Below, piece after piece: positions 10,938-20,393 of a DNA stretch of 64,000 bases. Positions within the stretch are counted from its first letter, which is position 1. Each line of letters begins with the position of its first letter. This DNA comes from Thinopyrum elongatum. Lineage: Eukaryota > Streptophyta > Magnoliopsida > Poales > Poaceae. The notes below the pieces were generated by a model that was not told where the DNA came from, searched no databases, and worked only from the letters and a program-made list of their open reading frames with translations. The position numbers were made by a program, and so were the translations under genes. Location: contig CM022299.1 of NCBI GenBank assembly GCA_011799875.1, forward strand, positions 351,398,526 through 351,462,525, written 5' to 3'.

Positions 10938-11346
10938 TTTATCACTAGTTTTTGAATGCTTGGTTGTGACAATCACCCGAAGCCACAACCAGAAGTCTCC
11001 ATCGCGTAATACTTACGGTCGGTCGCACCAACAGACGGTCGGTTGGACCCGCGTCTCACCGAAGGGACACGCATCGGCTTGGTCTGACATGTACGACCAG
11101 TTACATCACTGACTTGTGCGACCGCATTTGAGCAGTAGTACTTCAAATTTGTGCTCCAGGAAACTCATTGGGGGCCATTTCGGGCCTCGAAACCAAAACC
11201 ATCAATTAATCTTTAGCTTGTTCCCATCACATTCCAAAGTAGTACTACCATGCTATAATTAAGTGCAAACCTGCTCACACCTATTCCGTATCAAACCTGA
11301 ACGTGTTCCCACTATGCAGGTTTTAGTACTAGTGCTAGTACTAGGT

Positions 11347-11354
11347 TATAAAAA
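11347..11354 (+). promoter_or_regulatory. TATA box upstream of the 11424 ORF
   Basis: TATAAAAA, followed by GGGGAAC, stands 77 bp before the ATG at 11424, a normal distance for a plant TATA box plus short leader. Confidence 0.55.
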
Positions 11355-11423
11355 GGGGAACTACCTAGACGAAAATCACTCTACCTTCCTCCTCATAAGT
11401 CTTCCTTTTTTGTCTGTCCTTGC

Positions 11424-12145
11424 CATGGCCAGTGTGCAGAGATCTAGGTCGAGAACTACTCGTAACAAGGGAGCGGCGACCAAGGCCGTGGAAAAAATAG
11501 AGGGCTCGCCGCCTCGCAGAGACCTCGAAAGATCTCTCATAGGCAGGCGAGGGCTCCTAGGAGCGCCCTAGCCGCGAAGGCGAACATGCCGATCTGGCGG
11601 TGCCGGAGTCGTTATCCCTCGACGACATGCCCGATCAGCTCAATAAGCAGAAGGAGTTCATCGACGGCTTGGTGGAGCTGCTGAAGGAGAGCCTCGATGA
11701 CATGCCCGCTGAGCTCAATAAGAAGGAGGAGTTGACCGCCGGCTTGGTGATGCCGCTGAAGGAGAGCATTGCCTTGGGTAAGAAGGCGATCGGTGAAATC
11801 TTGCAACTTCAGGAGGACAAGGCGAAGCTCCGCCACGAGCTCGACCTGCTGAAGGAGGAGAACACTGGCTGGAATAAGCTGCATGAGAAGAGTAGTTCCT
11901 CGGTGAAGATGCTGCACGCCCTCATCATGGAACATAAGGAGGAGTTGGTGAAGCTCCGCATCGAGCACCCGGCTTCTGTCAAGGTACGTAATGCGGATAT
12001 GGAACAGATGATGAAGGCTCGCGTCGAGAAATCCCGCGTCATGGACAGAATGAAGAAGATGGCGGAGGAGATGCACGAGGAGATGGAGGTCGTGGAGGCG
12101 ATGAAGGAGCAGTTACGACTCCGCGGCCACCAACCCTTCATGTAG
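11424..12145 (+). pseudogene. Coiled-coil protein gene, frameshifted, function unknown
   Basis: The ATG at 11424 (GCCATGGCC) opens a Ser/Arg/Lys-rich, probably nuclear-targeting N-terminus (MASVQRSRSRTTRNKG) that ends at a TAG at 11569. An overlapping frame, open from 11561, continues to 12145. The two frames overlap by only about 8 bases, so a single-base indel near 11561-11568 would explain the break; an unannotated intron is the alternative. The downstream part is almost pure alpha-helical coiled coil. It starts with a tandem duplication of about 26 residues (SLDDMPDQLNKQKEFIDGL, then SLDDMPAELNKKEELTAGL) and continues with long runs of Glu, Lys and Met in heptads. No enzymatic motif is visible. 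A TATA box and compact leader suggest a host gene or its recent relic. Confidence 0.45.
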
Positions 12146-12149
12146 TAGA

Positions 12150-12812
12150 AAGCAGCGCCCCAGACTTGTGTGTGCGTCTTCCTTCTTTTTTTGGGGGGAT
12201 AATCTTCCTTCTTCTTTTGCTCCTGTGTTTCTTCTTTTGCTTCGGGTGTTTCACCGCACGTGTCACGTTCTCTGCGAGGCATGAATAGAACAATGCTAAC
12301 GATGAGCGGTGCCGTGGGATCGATGACTAGCAAATTAGATCATTTTTTATCGCCATATCGCATTGGGCTACCGTGTTTCGTGCTCGTCCGTCGTACTAGT
12401 ACTCCAGTGGAAAACTTGCGTATACTGCACGGTTCTTTGCTCCTTCTCAGGTCGTCGGCAACATTTATATGACCAGTCAAATCACAAGGCCCCGCCTTCC
12501 AGCAGTAATGAGTCATCAAATCACAAAAGGCCCTCGCCTCTCGTGAAACCGACCAAGCGAGACTGCCCCGCCCTCTAGCCTTTTAAATGTATACTTTTGT
12601 ACAGTAGTAGTATCGATGGATTGCGCCATGGAGCAAAACTAACAAGATGAAATTAAAGAAAAAAGGTGGTACATATAGAGAGCACTCGTCGCCAAATTAT
12701 GCATATAGTACTATTAAAAAAGCTAGTACGTGCTTAGATGGGGTGCTAAAGTCTATTAAAGAAATTAGCATACCAATTTAATTCTTTGACAACTAAACTC
12801 CTTCATGCTTTG
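12150..12812. other. Intergenic, nothing recognised
   Basis: The 3' flank of the coiled-coil gene is T-rich, then AT-rich sequence runs up to the edge of an LTR fragment. No ORF, repeat or RNA gene is supported. Confidence 0.6.
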
Positions 12813-14628
12813 TGTGACGCCCCCGGCTCAATCGTGCACTAATCATACACGCAAATGCACACGGTCAAGCCTAAGGACTCACGGGAAGATATCACAACAC
12901 AACTCTAAAACATAAATAAAGTCATACAAGCTTTATATTACAAGCCAGGGGCCTCGAGGGCTCGAATACATAAGCTTGCATACAAGCGTCAGCGGAAGCA
13001 TCAAATATCTAAGTATAGATATGATACAGAAACAAACAAGCCTTTAGAAAGGCGGGGCAAAACGAAAGCTACGATCGAAAGGCGCAGGCCTCCTGCCTAG
13101 GACCCTCCGATCCTACTCCTGGTCGTCGGCCAACTCGTAGTAGTATCCACCCTCGGGGTAGTAGTAGCGATCATCGGCGGGGGCAGCTGTCTCAGGGGCT
13201 CCGTCATCTGGTTGCACCAAACGAATATGGGGAAAAAGAGAAAGCAAAGCAACCGTGAGTACTCATCCGAAGTACTCAGTAAGCAAGGATCTACACTACA
13301 TATGCAACATTATCAAAGGGAGGCTGTATATGTGGACTAGGCTGCAGAAATGCCATAATAGAGAGAAGGCCTAGTCCTATCGAAGACTAGCGACTTTAGC
13401 GGTCTTGCAGCATTAGAAGAGTATAGATTAGTACAAAATAAAGTAGTAGTAGCAATCAGTATCAACCTCGGCCAGAGATCCTTTCTCGACTCCCTACGAG
13501 AAAGCAATCCCAGAGCCATAGTATCCATATCCCATCTTATCAATATGTTCTAGTTGTATCGATCGGGATACAACTTCGAGCGTCCATTACCGAGGATCCG
13601 GCTATGCATAGATTAGTTCTTCCCTGCAGGGGTGCACCAACTTACCCACCACGCTCGCTTAACTCTGGTCGGACACACTTTTCCGGGTCATGCCCGGCCT
13701 CAGTCAAACGACACACCGCAGCCCTACCTAGAGCTCAGCAGAGAGGTCCCCGCCGGTCTACATCCTAAGCGCTCAGGGGTCTTGGTCCATCGCCCTGTGC
13801 ACTCCGGGTCGTTGCGAGCAGGGTGGATACCAGCACCAATGGCATGATCCGACCCGGCCACAATGCTAAACTGGGCGTCTGACAGAGCTGTCGGCTAATA
13901 CCATGATGCAGAGTACCCATATTTATTCCCGCGTGATGGTTAGTGCTATCGAGCCAGAGGCCCACTCAGATCACATATCCAAATCATAGTGTATTGGTAG
14001 TGCGGTAACGAGCAGAGACTCACGATCGATGTGACCCCATCGCCCCGTCTCGAGGACTTGCGGCAAGGGCTAAGAATGCCCGACCACGCCTCGTACTCAT
14101 ATCTCAGGCACCCTCCAGGTCAACCCATCTCCACAACACTTGCCACTTAGGCTCACGCGGGTACCCCTCAGGGTCGATCCGCCTTTCCAAATAACAGTGT
14201 AAAGTCCAAGTATCCGTGTGTCCATAACATCAAGGGAATCCGAGGTAACACCCTCGTTGGATTCCTACTCGATGTAACCGTCAAGGTGAACTTGGAGGAA
14301 TCACCCTCGACGGGTTCACGCTCGAGGTGTTGCACGACGGTGTCGTTATCGGGTGTGGTGAAGAAGGAATCACCCTCGATGACCATGACCGAATAGCTAC
14401 TCTACAGAGTTAACATCAGAAGTGCTAAATGAGGTATCACCCTCGGCACTCGATAGTAACGCTGCGGTGTCGTACAGATAAAAGGGGTGTGATGTGCGGT
14501 GCTGGGGCCTGGTCGTCGAGTCTTCTGATGATCCAGCGGGGCAACTGAGACAAGTGGGGTCACTGGGGTCTCTATCCAGCCTATACTAAGTAGTTTAGGA
14601 TAAGCAGGTAGGTATCAACAGCAGTTAC
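12813..14628 (-). mobile_element. Truncated Gypsy LTR (3' ~1.8 kb), same family group as 34370-47039
   Basis: Starts TGTGACGCCCCCGGCTC, which is the reverse complement of the LTR 3' end (...GGGGGCGTCACA), and aligns along its length in reverse with the last ~1.8 kb of the LTRs at 36309-38175 and 45180-47039. Similarity stops abruptly at about 14628. It is clearly more diverged than the two LTRs of the complete element are from each other, so it is an older or sister-family copy. No internal domain or target duplication is found. Confidence 0.85.
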
Positions 14629-14984
14629 AAAAATACACCGGTTAATAAATCGGTCGATCGGTCTGGCACGCCGCTCTCTGAATGAAACGCGCGTCATATT
14701 GCATTTGCACACACATGTGGGACCGCAATTGAGAACCGACCATAGGCACACTCCCCCGTCCTCGCAAGTCGGCTGAGTTAATAGAAGAGAGAGACGAGCG
14801 ATAGTACTGGAGCAGTGCTGTAAACACGTCGGTGCTTGGATGATCCCTGCATGACACGGGAGATTAGTTCATCCATGCATGTGACCAGACTCTAGCAGAC
14901 GGCTGGATTGGCTATCGTCTACATATCGTGCATGCTGTCTTGTACAGGGCTGTAGTTCTGATGATAAATCTAAAAAAAGGTTTC
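14629..14984. other. Unassigned interval
   Basis: Mixed-composition DNA between the LTR fragment and the repeat pair at 14985. A short CGGTCGATCGGTCTG string also occurs at about 31935. No gene seen. Confidence 0.4.
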
Positions 14985-15385
14985 TTGTCATCTCGCAATA
15001 TTAGGTGTCATGTGCTTCGGATCACTGCGAGGGTTAAACAGCGACAACTGTGTTCCTCCAAGGTGCTGGTCATTGGTGGCACATGCATGAAGACTACTCG
15101 GCTGCCATCTAGGTCAAGCCGGCTATGTTAATTAGGACATATATCGATTGACCCCTTTTCTACGAGTTTGTCTTTAATTTGAGCTTTGATCCTCGTCTAG
15201 TTTGTCCGTCAGGATTCATGTTGTCTCCTTGGGGCAGTGAGGTTATGGTTTCTTGTCATGTGGCATTTTTTTGTGTTATATGTTAATCCGGTGCTTCAGA
15301 TCAAAATGACGACAACTGCGCCTCCGGGGCACGTGCATGAAGACTTCTCGACAGTCATTGACGAGGTCAAGCCGGCTCCGGTAGA
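14985..15385 (+). repeat. Imperfect direct duplication upstream of a TATA box
   Basis: 14985-15130 and 15243-15385 share ordered blocks: TTTCTTGTCAT, GCTTC-GATCA, CGACAACTG, CATGCATGAAGACT-CTCG and GGTCAAGCCGGCT. The second copy leads directly into a promoter-like region. Confidence 0.55.
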
Positions 15386-15404
15386 TAAAAGAAAACTACT
15401 CCAC

Positions 15405-15410
15405 TATATA
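15405..15410 (+). promoter_or_regulatory. TATA box of a decayed transcription unit
   Basis: CCACTATATAGGCAGG is followed 30-60 bp later by a CT-rich leader (CTCTCTTCACACTCTCTC), the usual look of a plant transcription start. Confidence 0.5.
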
Positions 15411-15439
15411 GGCAGGAGCCTCCGCGCTTGCTTGCTAGT

Positions 15440-15900
15440 GTTGCTCTCTTCACACTCTCTCATCCTCTCCAGATCTAAACACGACAGCGGTGGCCACACT
15501 CTCTCTCTACTCACCGCTGGTCACATATCCGGCCGGATCCCCTCCGTCGGGGAAGGTGAGAAGGTGCAATGTTCACGTGGTCGTCCCGATCAGCGTGCTT
15601 TGCCGTTCTCTCCCACGCAGCGCCAGCTAGGGAGGGCCTCCGACCCCTTCTTCCTCGTTGCCGTAGTGTGGGCAGATCCGGCCTCCCACCGCCCACCTAG
15701 CGACATCCTGGTGACCCTCAGGTATAACTTCCTTCTAAACCGGTCTTGCTCTACTGCCTTAGCTCCTGACGTCGCTGCATTTGTATCTTTTACTATTTCA
15801 GGCCCCCTCATAGATAGGATCGATCGACTGTTCGAAAGCCACCTAAATTTTTACTGTTAAGAGGTAAAACTACTTCATGCAGTCGAATCTAGTACTACTT
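15440..15900 (+). pseudogene. Putative leader exon(s) with one intron, no recognisable protein
   Basis: Downstream of the TATA box is a GC-rich exon-like segment with a consensus donor (CTCAG/GTATAA, intron from 15722) and acceptor (TTACTATTTCAG, intron end 15801). A frame is open through the region but shows no family similarity I recognise. It may be a leader of the repeated exon region that follows. A G-rich run of four or five G tracts (15920-15942) lies just beyond. Confidence 0.35.
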
Positions 15901-15919
15901 GGTTCAAACAGGGAAGAAA

Positions 15920-15942
15920 GGGGGTGGGGGTGGGGGTGGGGG
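15920..15942 (+). repeat. G-rich run with quadruplex potential
   Basis: Four runs of four to five G are separated by single T residues, satisfying the simple G-quadruplex pattern on the plus strand. Confidence 0.6.
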
Positions 15943-16219
15943 AAGATTTGTTACCTGAATCTTGGACTTGGTCGAAAGAGGAATAATGGGGGCGAAAAGT
16001 AGCAAAGGCTAGCTATCCAACTAGTCTCTTGGTCTAATAGGGAAATAAAGGGAAACACAGTACAAACTCAATATAAACCGATATATTGGTTGAAAAAGGA
16101 AAGAAAGTGGGGACTGGGGGACAAGTCAACAGAGTATGTCCAGCACTAGATTTGCTAGCCTCACACAGTATAAGGTGGCTATACCGAACAAAAATGGGAC
16201 CAACCCAGATATCCTGTTC

Positions 16220-17560
16220 TGATGTTGTTGCCCCGAGCCCCTCTTATGTAATGCCACTGGTAAAACCACTATTAAAAGTAAGGACACGTTAAACCAATGT
16301 TGTTTTCAATGTAATGCCTCCAGTAATATGAATCAATAGCACTGTTTTTCATGTCCTGCTAAATTTCCCATTAAGATAAGTTGCTTCTTTTGATTAGAAA
16401 TGCAATTGTCCTGGTCCGCCTACTCTCCCGTGCCCAAATACCAACTCTTTAGCAGCTGTTAATGTAATGTTGCTGGTAAAATGAAGCAATGGCACCATTA
16501 AAGTAATGTCGTATTTAACGGTTGTCATAGTTAATCCTAATGCCCACACTAATATCTAGCAATGCTGCTGCTTTAGAAATTGCTATTGTGCTTGTAGGAT
16601 CGCCATTCAGATAAGGAACATGCTTCTTTTCATTTGATGTATGTTTCATCACTTGTTAGTCACCCTCCTTTCCACCTTTTTGTGCAAACAGAGATATACA
16701 TTTCACGCTTGATCTTAGTTGAACTGCACAAATGATATCCAAATTATGGTTGAACATCCACGAGCTTCACGACCAACCTTGATGTTGCTCAATTTTATTG
16801 CAGCTAATGAAGAAGAAGCTGCTAGCTCATGGGACATTGCTTCATTTTAGGTGAATTGCACAAAAAGGTCCCATGAATTGAATCATCCATGTTGGTGACT
16901 GGTGTCATCCCTTCTACGATGGCATTGACTACAGATATGGTTCCCATCATGAGGTATGTTCCTTTTTAGTCCGACCATTTGCCAAAGATCCTGCATGTTG
17001 ACTCTGCTTTTGTGCTACTGTTTTGGCACTGCCATGATAAAGCAGTAATGTTATTTTTTTGCACCTTAATCTAGTGGCACCTCGCTTGCCACCTGCTCGA
17101 CCCTAGTGCCACTGATAAAATGAAGTAATAATACAGTTAAAATAGACCGAGTGTCCTCTCTATCATTTCATTTCCAATGTAGATAAAGAAAGTGCTTCTC
17201 TTTGTTAGTATATGTTTCATCAACTAGTCCCATTGTTAATGTTTAAGTGTTTCTGCAAACTGGGGTGCTTAATTTTAGTTGATCTGCACAAAAATAGAGA
17301 TTGGAATGTCTCAAGGCCCCTCCTTGTACTACCACTGTACACTGATGTTCATCACTGGCAGAAGGTGTATCGGGGAGAATTGGGTCGATTTCCAGTATGA
17401 GGCCTACCGTATGAGGTGTCGCAGGGCCCATCTCGCCCTCGCAGCATGGCATACTGTGATACTATCACAATATTCTCCCATTAAGAAAATGAAGTTTCTT
17501 CTATTTATTAGTGTATGTTTCATCAACTAGTGCCACTATAATGTACTCACGCTTTTTCAT
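16220..17560 (+). repeat. Degenerate repeated intron/exon units
   Basis: Blocks of type TAATGCCACTGGTAAAATGA, TGCTTCTTTTGTTAGTATAT, GTTTCATCAACTAGT and TTTTAGTTGAACTGCACAAA recur three or four times in the same order (about 16240-16740, 16800-16880, 17040-17290 and 17480-17605). The last block is acceptor-like (TTTTAG) and is followed each time by a short frame. This looks like a multi-exon gene whose intron/exon unit was duplicated and then decayed. Confidence 0.45.
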
Positions 17561-17596
17561 TATCTGTGCAAACAGGGTTATTCTGCTGCATTTTAG

Positions 17597-17772
17597 TGGA
17601 ACTGCACAAATGTACGGATGGAACATGCATATATGCAGAGTGCGAGGTGCCAAGTAAAATTACTGACACCAACCATGCTCCATCTAAGCATTGGCATCCA
17701 CCACCAGTGGGATGGGTGGCGCTCTCTGTGGACGGATCTTTCTCGAAAGCAAATCCTCTAATCAAATGCTAG
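17597..17772 (+). pseudogene. RNase-H-like (RVT_3 type) domain fragment
   Basis: After an acceptor-like TTTTAG, a frame of about 58 residues runs to a stop at 17772. It contains KHWHPPPVGWVALSVDGSFS, which matches the start of the plant RNase-H-like domain (W-PPP-GW-K-N-DGS/A-F). There the Asp of DGSF is the first metal-binding residue. Such domains occur in LINE polyproteins and in many plant putative RNase H genes. Only this first strand is present; the Glu and Asp residues that follow in the fold are missing. I take it as a gene or LINE fragment. Confidence 0.5.
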
Positions 17773-17994
17773 TAGCTTATATTGGCACTTTTCTAAGGAG
17801 TACTCTTTTCTGAAAGAAGCACCAATCTATTTTTCTTTATTTGTACACAGTGTCACAACTTTGTTTTTGGTCTAGAGCTATTTTAGGGTGATTGGCCTAG
17901 TACTCGGAGACTGATTGTAAGCATGATTTTCATTAGCCGTCACACTGATTGTAAGCATGAGTAGATGGAAGATTAGGTTAGTGCGAAGCTTACC

Positions 17995-18483
17995 TTAAGT
18001 CCTACCGCCGCCGTTGAAACGAGGCGAGTGGCGAGAGAACCATGGAGAACAGCAGGGAAGCGATGACGTGCCATCCGGCCTCCTCTTGCGGTGGGAGAAC
18101 GAATACTCCTGTGGCTCCGGCTGGCACTGCACCCTCATGGACGGCACACCATACTCGATCGATTCGTTATCCTCTGGATGCTCGACCTTCGACCTGTACG
18201 CCCACCACCTCCGCCTGACTTTCGCGTCGGGTGAATCTGTCTGCTCCATCACCCAGAGGAGATACTCGATGAACTCGAAGGACTGCGGCGTGACTGCCGC
18301 CGGGGAGTACATCGGCGCCCTCATCGCCGCCGTCTCGCTCTTTCACATACATTGCCACATGGCCCTCACCGTCCTCGAAATCTCCCACTCGTTGTCAAAC
18401 CAAGTAAGAATCTCCTTCAACCTGGCTAACTTCGCCTGGTCGCCGCCGGTGATCTGCCCGATTCGCTGCTGCATCCTCTCCAT
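17995..18483 (-). pseudogene. Small paralogous gene, minus copy of an inverted pair, one nonsense codon
   Basis: The ATG at 18483 opens a 163-codon frame, interrupted by TGA at 18345-18343, that otherwise continues in the same frame to 17995. It is clearly homologous to the plus-strand gene at 19398-19904. Shared blocks are GGDxxKLAR, TWFDN/SWFDN, a KSE block, Y(V/L)ELLLW-M-QTDSP, R-RWW-YRSK(M/V)EHP and a basic KRR tail. The position of the TGA corresponds to a Glu codon in the sister copy. No known domain was recognised; the protein looks helical and basic at its end. A downstream Met at 18324 could still start a 109-residue product. A 36-bp minisatellite lies directly upstream. Confidence 0.5.
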
Positions 18484-18536
18484 AGATGTCCTTCTGAGAG
18501 GTCCGGTGCTAGCTTTGGAAGATGGGAGGTGAGACA

Positions 18537-18788
18537 GTGGTCTTGCAATGGAGAAGAGGGAGAGGCGAGATGGTGGTTTTGCAATGCAGAAGATGGAGAG
18601 GAGAGGGGGTGGTTTTGCAATGGATAAGAGGGAGAGGCGAGACAGTGGTTTTGGAATGGAGATGATGGAGAGGAGAGGGGGTGGTTTTGCAATGGAGAAG
18701 AGGGAGAGGCGAGACGGTGGTTTTGGAATGGAGATGATGGAGAGGATAGGGGGTGGTTTTGCAATGGAGAAGAGGGAGAGGAGCGTGC
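18537..18788. repeat. 36-bp minisatellite, seven units
   Basis: Unit GTGGTTTTGCAATGGAGAAG plus AGGGAGAGGCGAGAC-type tail, seven copies from 18537. Alternate units resemble each other, giving a 72-bp higher-order period. Its complement (CTCTCCCTCTTCTCCATTGC, then AAAACCAC) resembles the 33-bp array on the other side of the MITE. Confidence 0.9.
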
Positions 18789-18888
18789 GGCAGCGATTTA
18801 GGATTGGACGAGAGGGCCGACGCACTATGACTAGATCAAAATCAAAATCAATTTACCCTTCAATTAAGAAAGCGACCCCACATTAACT

Positions 18889-19090
18889 AGTCTCCCTTGT
18901 ATTCTGGGTCATATTTGACCACGATTTTCACAAATAAAATATATGTTATACGTTGCAAAAATAATATAATTTGAAAGTAGATTCAGATACGAACCAAACG
19001 ATACAATTTTTGATGACATGCATTCACATTTTGCTTGTCAAATACAGTACGTGGTCAAACTTTGACCCAAAATACGCAAAACAAAAAAAA
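18889..19090. mobile_element. ~200-bp MITE between the inverted gene pair
   Basis: Left end CTAGTCTCCCTTGTATTCTG, then GGTCATATTTGACCA; right end TGGTCAAACTTTGACCCAAA, then ATACGCAAAAC. It is the same general family as 9944-10142 (TGACATGCATTMACATTTT is shared inside). Exact ends are uncertain by a few bases. Confidence 0.65.
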
Positions 19091-19102
19091 TACTTCCAAG
19101 AC

Positions 19103-19366
19103 CAGCGCCGCTCCTCTCCTCTTAAACCACCGCCGCTCCTCTCTTGTTCCAATCCAAATCCAGCGCCGCTCCTCTCCTGTTCCAATCCAAATCCAGTGTC
19201 GCTCCTCGCCTCTTCCATTTCAAAACCAGCGTCGCTCCTCTCCTGTTCCAATCCAAAACTAGCGCCGCTCCTCTCCTCTTCCATTTCAAAACCACCGCCG
19301 CTCCTCTCCCGTTCTAATCCAAAACCAGCGCCGCTCCTCTCCTCTTCCATTCAAAAACCACCGCCG
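19103..19366. repeat. 33-bp minisatellite, seven full units
   Basis: Unit CACCGCCGCTCCTCTCCTGT plus TCCAATCCAAAAC, seven full copies from 19128 plus a partial first copy at 19103. CCAATCCAAA and CCATTTCAAA versions alternate. It lies immediately 5' of the gene at 19398. Confidence 0.9.
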
Positions 19367-19397
19367 GCGAGTGAAGGTGCTGTGGAGAAGTAGATCA

Positions 19398-19904
19398 ATG
19401 GAGCAGTACAACCGATACGTGTGGCTCGCAGGCGGAGACCATGTGAAGCTAGCTAGGATGTTGGAGATATAGTCTTGGTTTGACAACCCGAAGCAATTAG
19501 CGGCGATGGCGAAAGCGATGGCCAAATATCTGGAAAAGAGCGAAAAGGAGGCGATACACCAGGAGGGAGTCACGCGGGAGTACGTAGAGCTGCTCCTCTG
19601 GGCCATGAAGCAAACAGATTCACCGAATCCGATCGTGAGGCTGCGGTGGTGGGAGTATCGATCCAAGATGGAGCATCCACCCGAGATTGAAGGATTGAGT
19701 ATCTACACGGTGCCGTTTGTGAGTGTGCCGTGGCAGAGCGAGCCGATGGAGTCTTCGTCGACCGAACCGAACTGCAAGAGGAGAAAAACAGTTGGCGTGA
19801 TAACGCTTCCCCCCATCCTCTCCCTCGCCGTTCACCTCGTCCCACGGGGCTGCTGTCTACCGCCGAGGAATAGGAGGGGACTCCCTCCCCCCCAAATAGT
19901 CTAA
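19398..19904 (+). pseudogene. Small paralogous gene, plus copy of an inverted pair, one nonsense codon
   Basis: The ATG at 19398 opens a 169-codon frame with an in-frame TAG at 19470-19472 (where the sister copy has a Leu codon) and otherwise runs to 19904. Homology to the minus-strand copy at 17995-18483 is clear across the whole length. An internal Met at 19506 would still give a 132-residue protein that keeps the conserved core (LLLWAMKQTDSP ... RLRWWEYRSKMEHPP ... CKRRK). The core suggests a small helical protein with a basic C-terminal patch. No family was recognised. It may be expressed from the internal start, or both copies may be dying independently. Confidence 0.5.
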
Positions 19905-20393
19905 GGAGGAGCTTCGGGTTGTCCAGTATTCGCAGGTTGTGTGTTTCAGATTTGAGAGTACTTTCAGATGTGAATGTCTTTTGAACTTCAGATTTGCTGT
20001 ATTGAGCATATGAAGTATTTTATGAATTCTAGAGATCTATTTTTAGCACTTTAAAAAATGTAGTTTCATATAAAAATGCAGACAATGTGATTCTCAGAGA
20101 AGAAACTGCAAGTTTCCGAGGCAGAGCATTTATATTAACACGCCCTTTTCAAACAAGGATAACATCATGTTGGAAGTTTTATTCATGGTCAAAAATGGAA
20201 CTACCAGCCAGTTAACATCATGCGGATCAACATTCATGCATAGCACATCTTCATATGATGCACAGTCAAAAAGATATGCTATTTTCAAAATGCCCACACA
20301 ATGTTGAGTGTGTTGGAGGTGGTGTGCGTAGATGACAATGGGCACCCACATGTCAGAGGCAGAGGCAAAATTTTGTGGATATTTTCACTGCAT
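19905..20393. other. 3' flank of the paralog; insertion site of the Athila-like element
   Basis: AT-rich sequence without ORFs, ending in TGCAT, the left copy of the target duplication. Confidence 0.5.

Noticed and set aside
14168..14386. 72-codon frame shared by three LTR copies (also 36528-36746 and 45392-45610)
   Set aside because: The frame persists because the copies are homologous. It has no splice or start context, and substitutions appear spread over all codon positions, unlike the Tyr-rich frame near the LTR end.
18537..19366. Possible CRISPR array
   Set aside because: Repeats are contiguous minisatellites without unique spacers, in a plant nuclear context.
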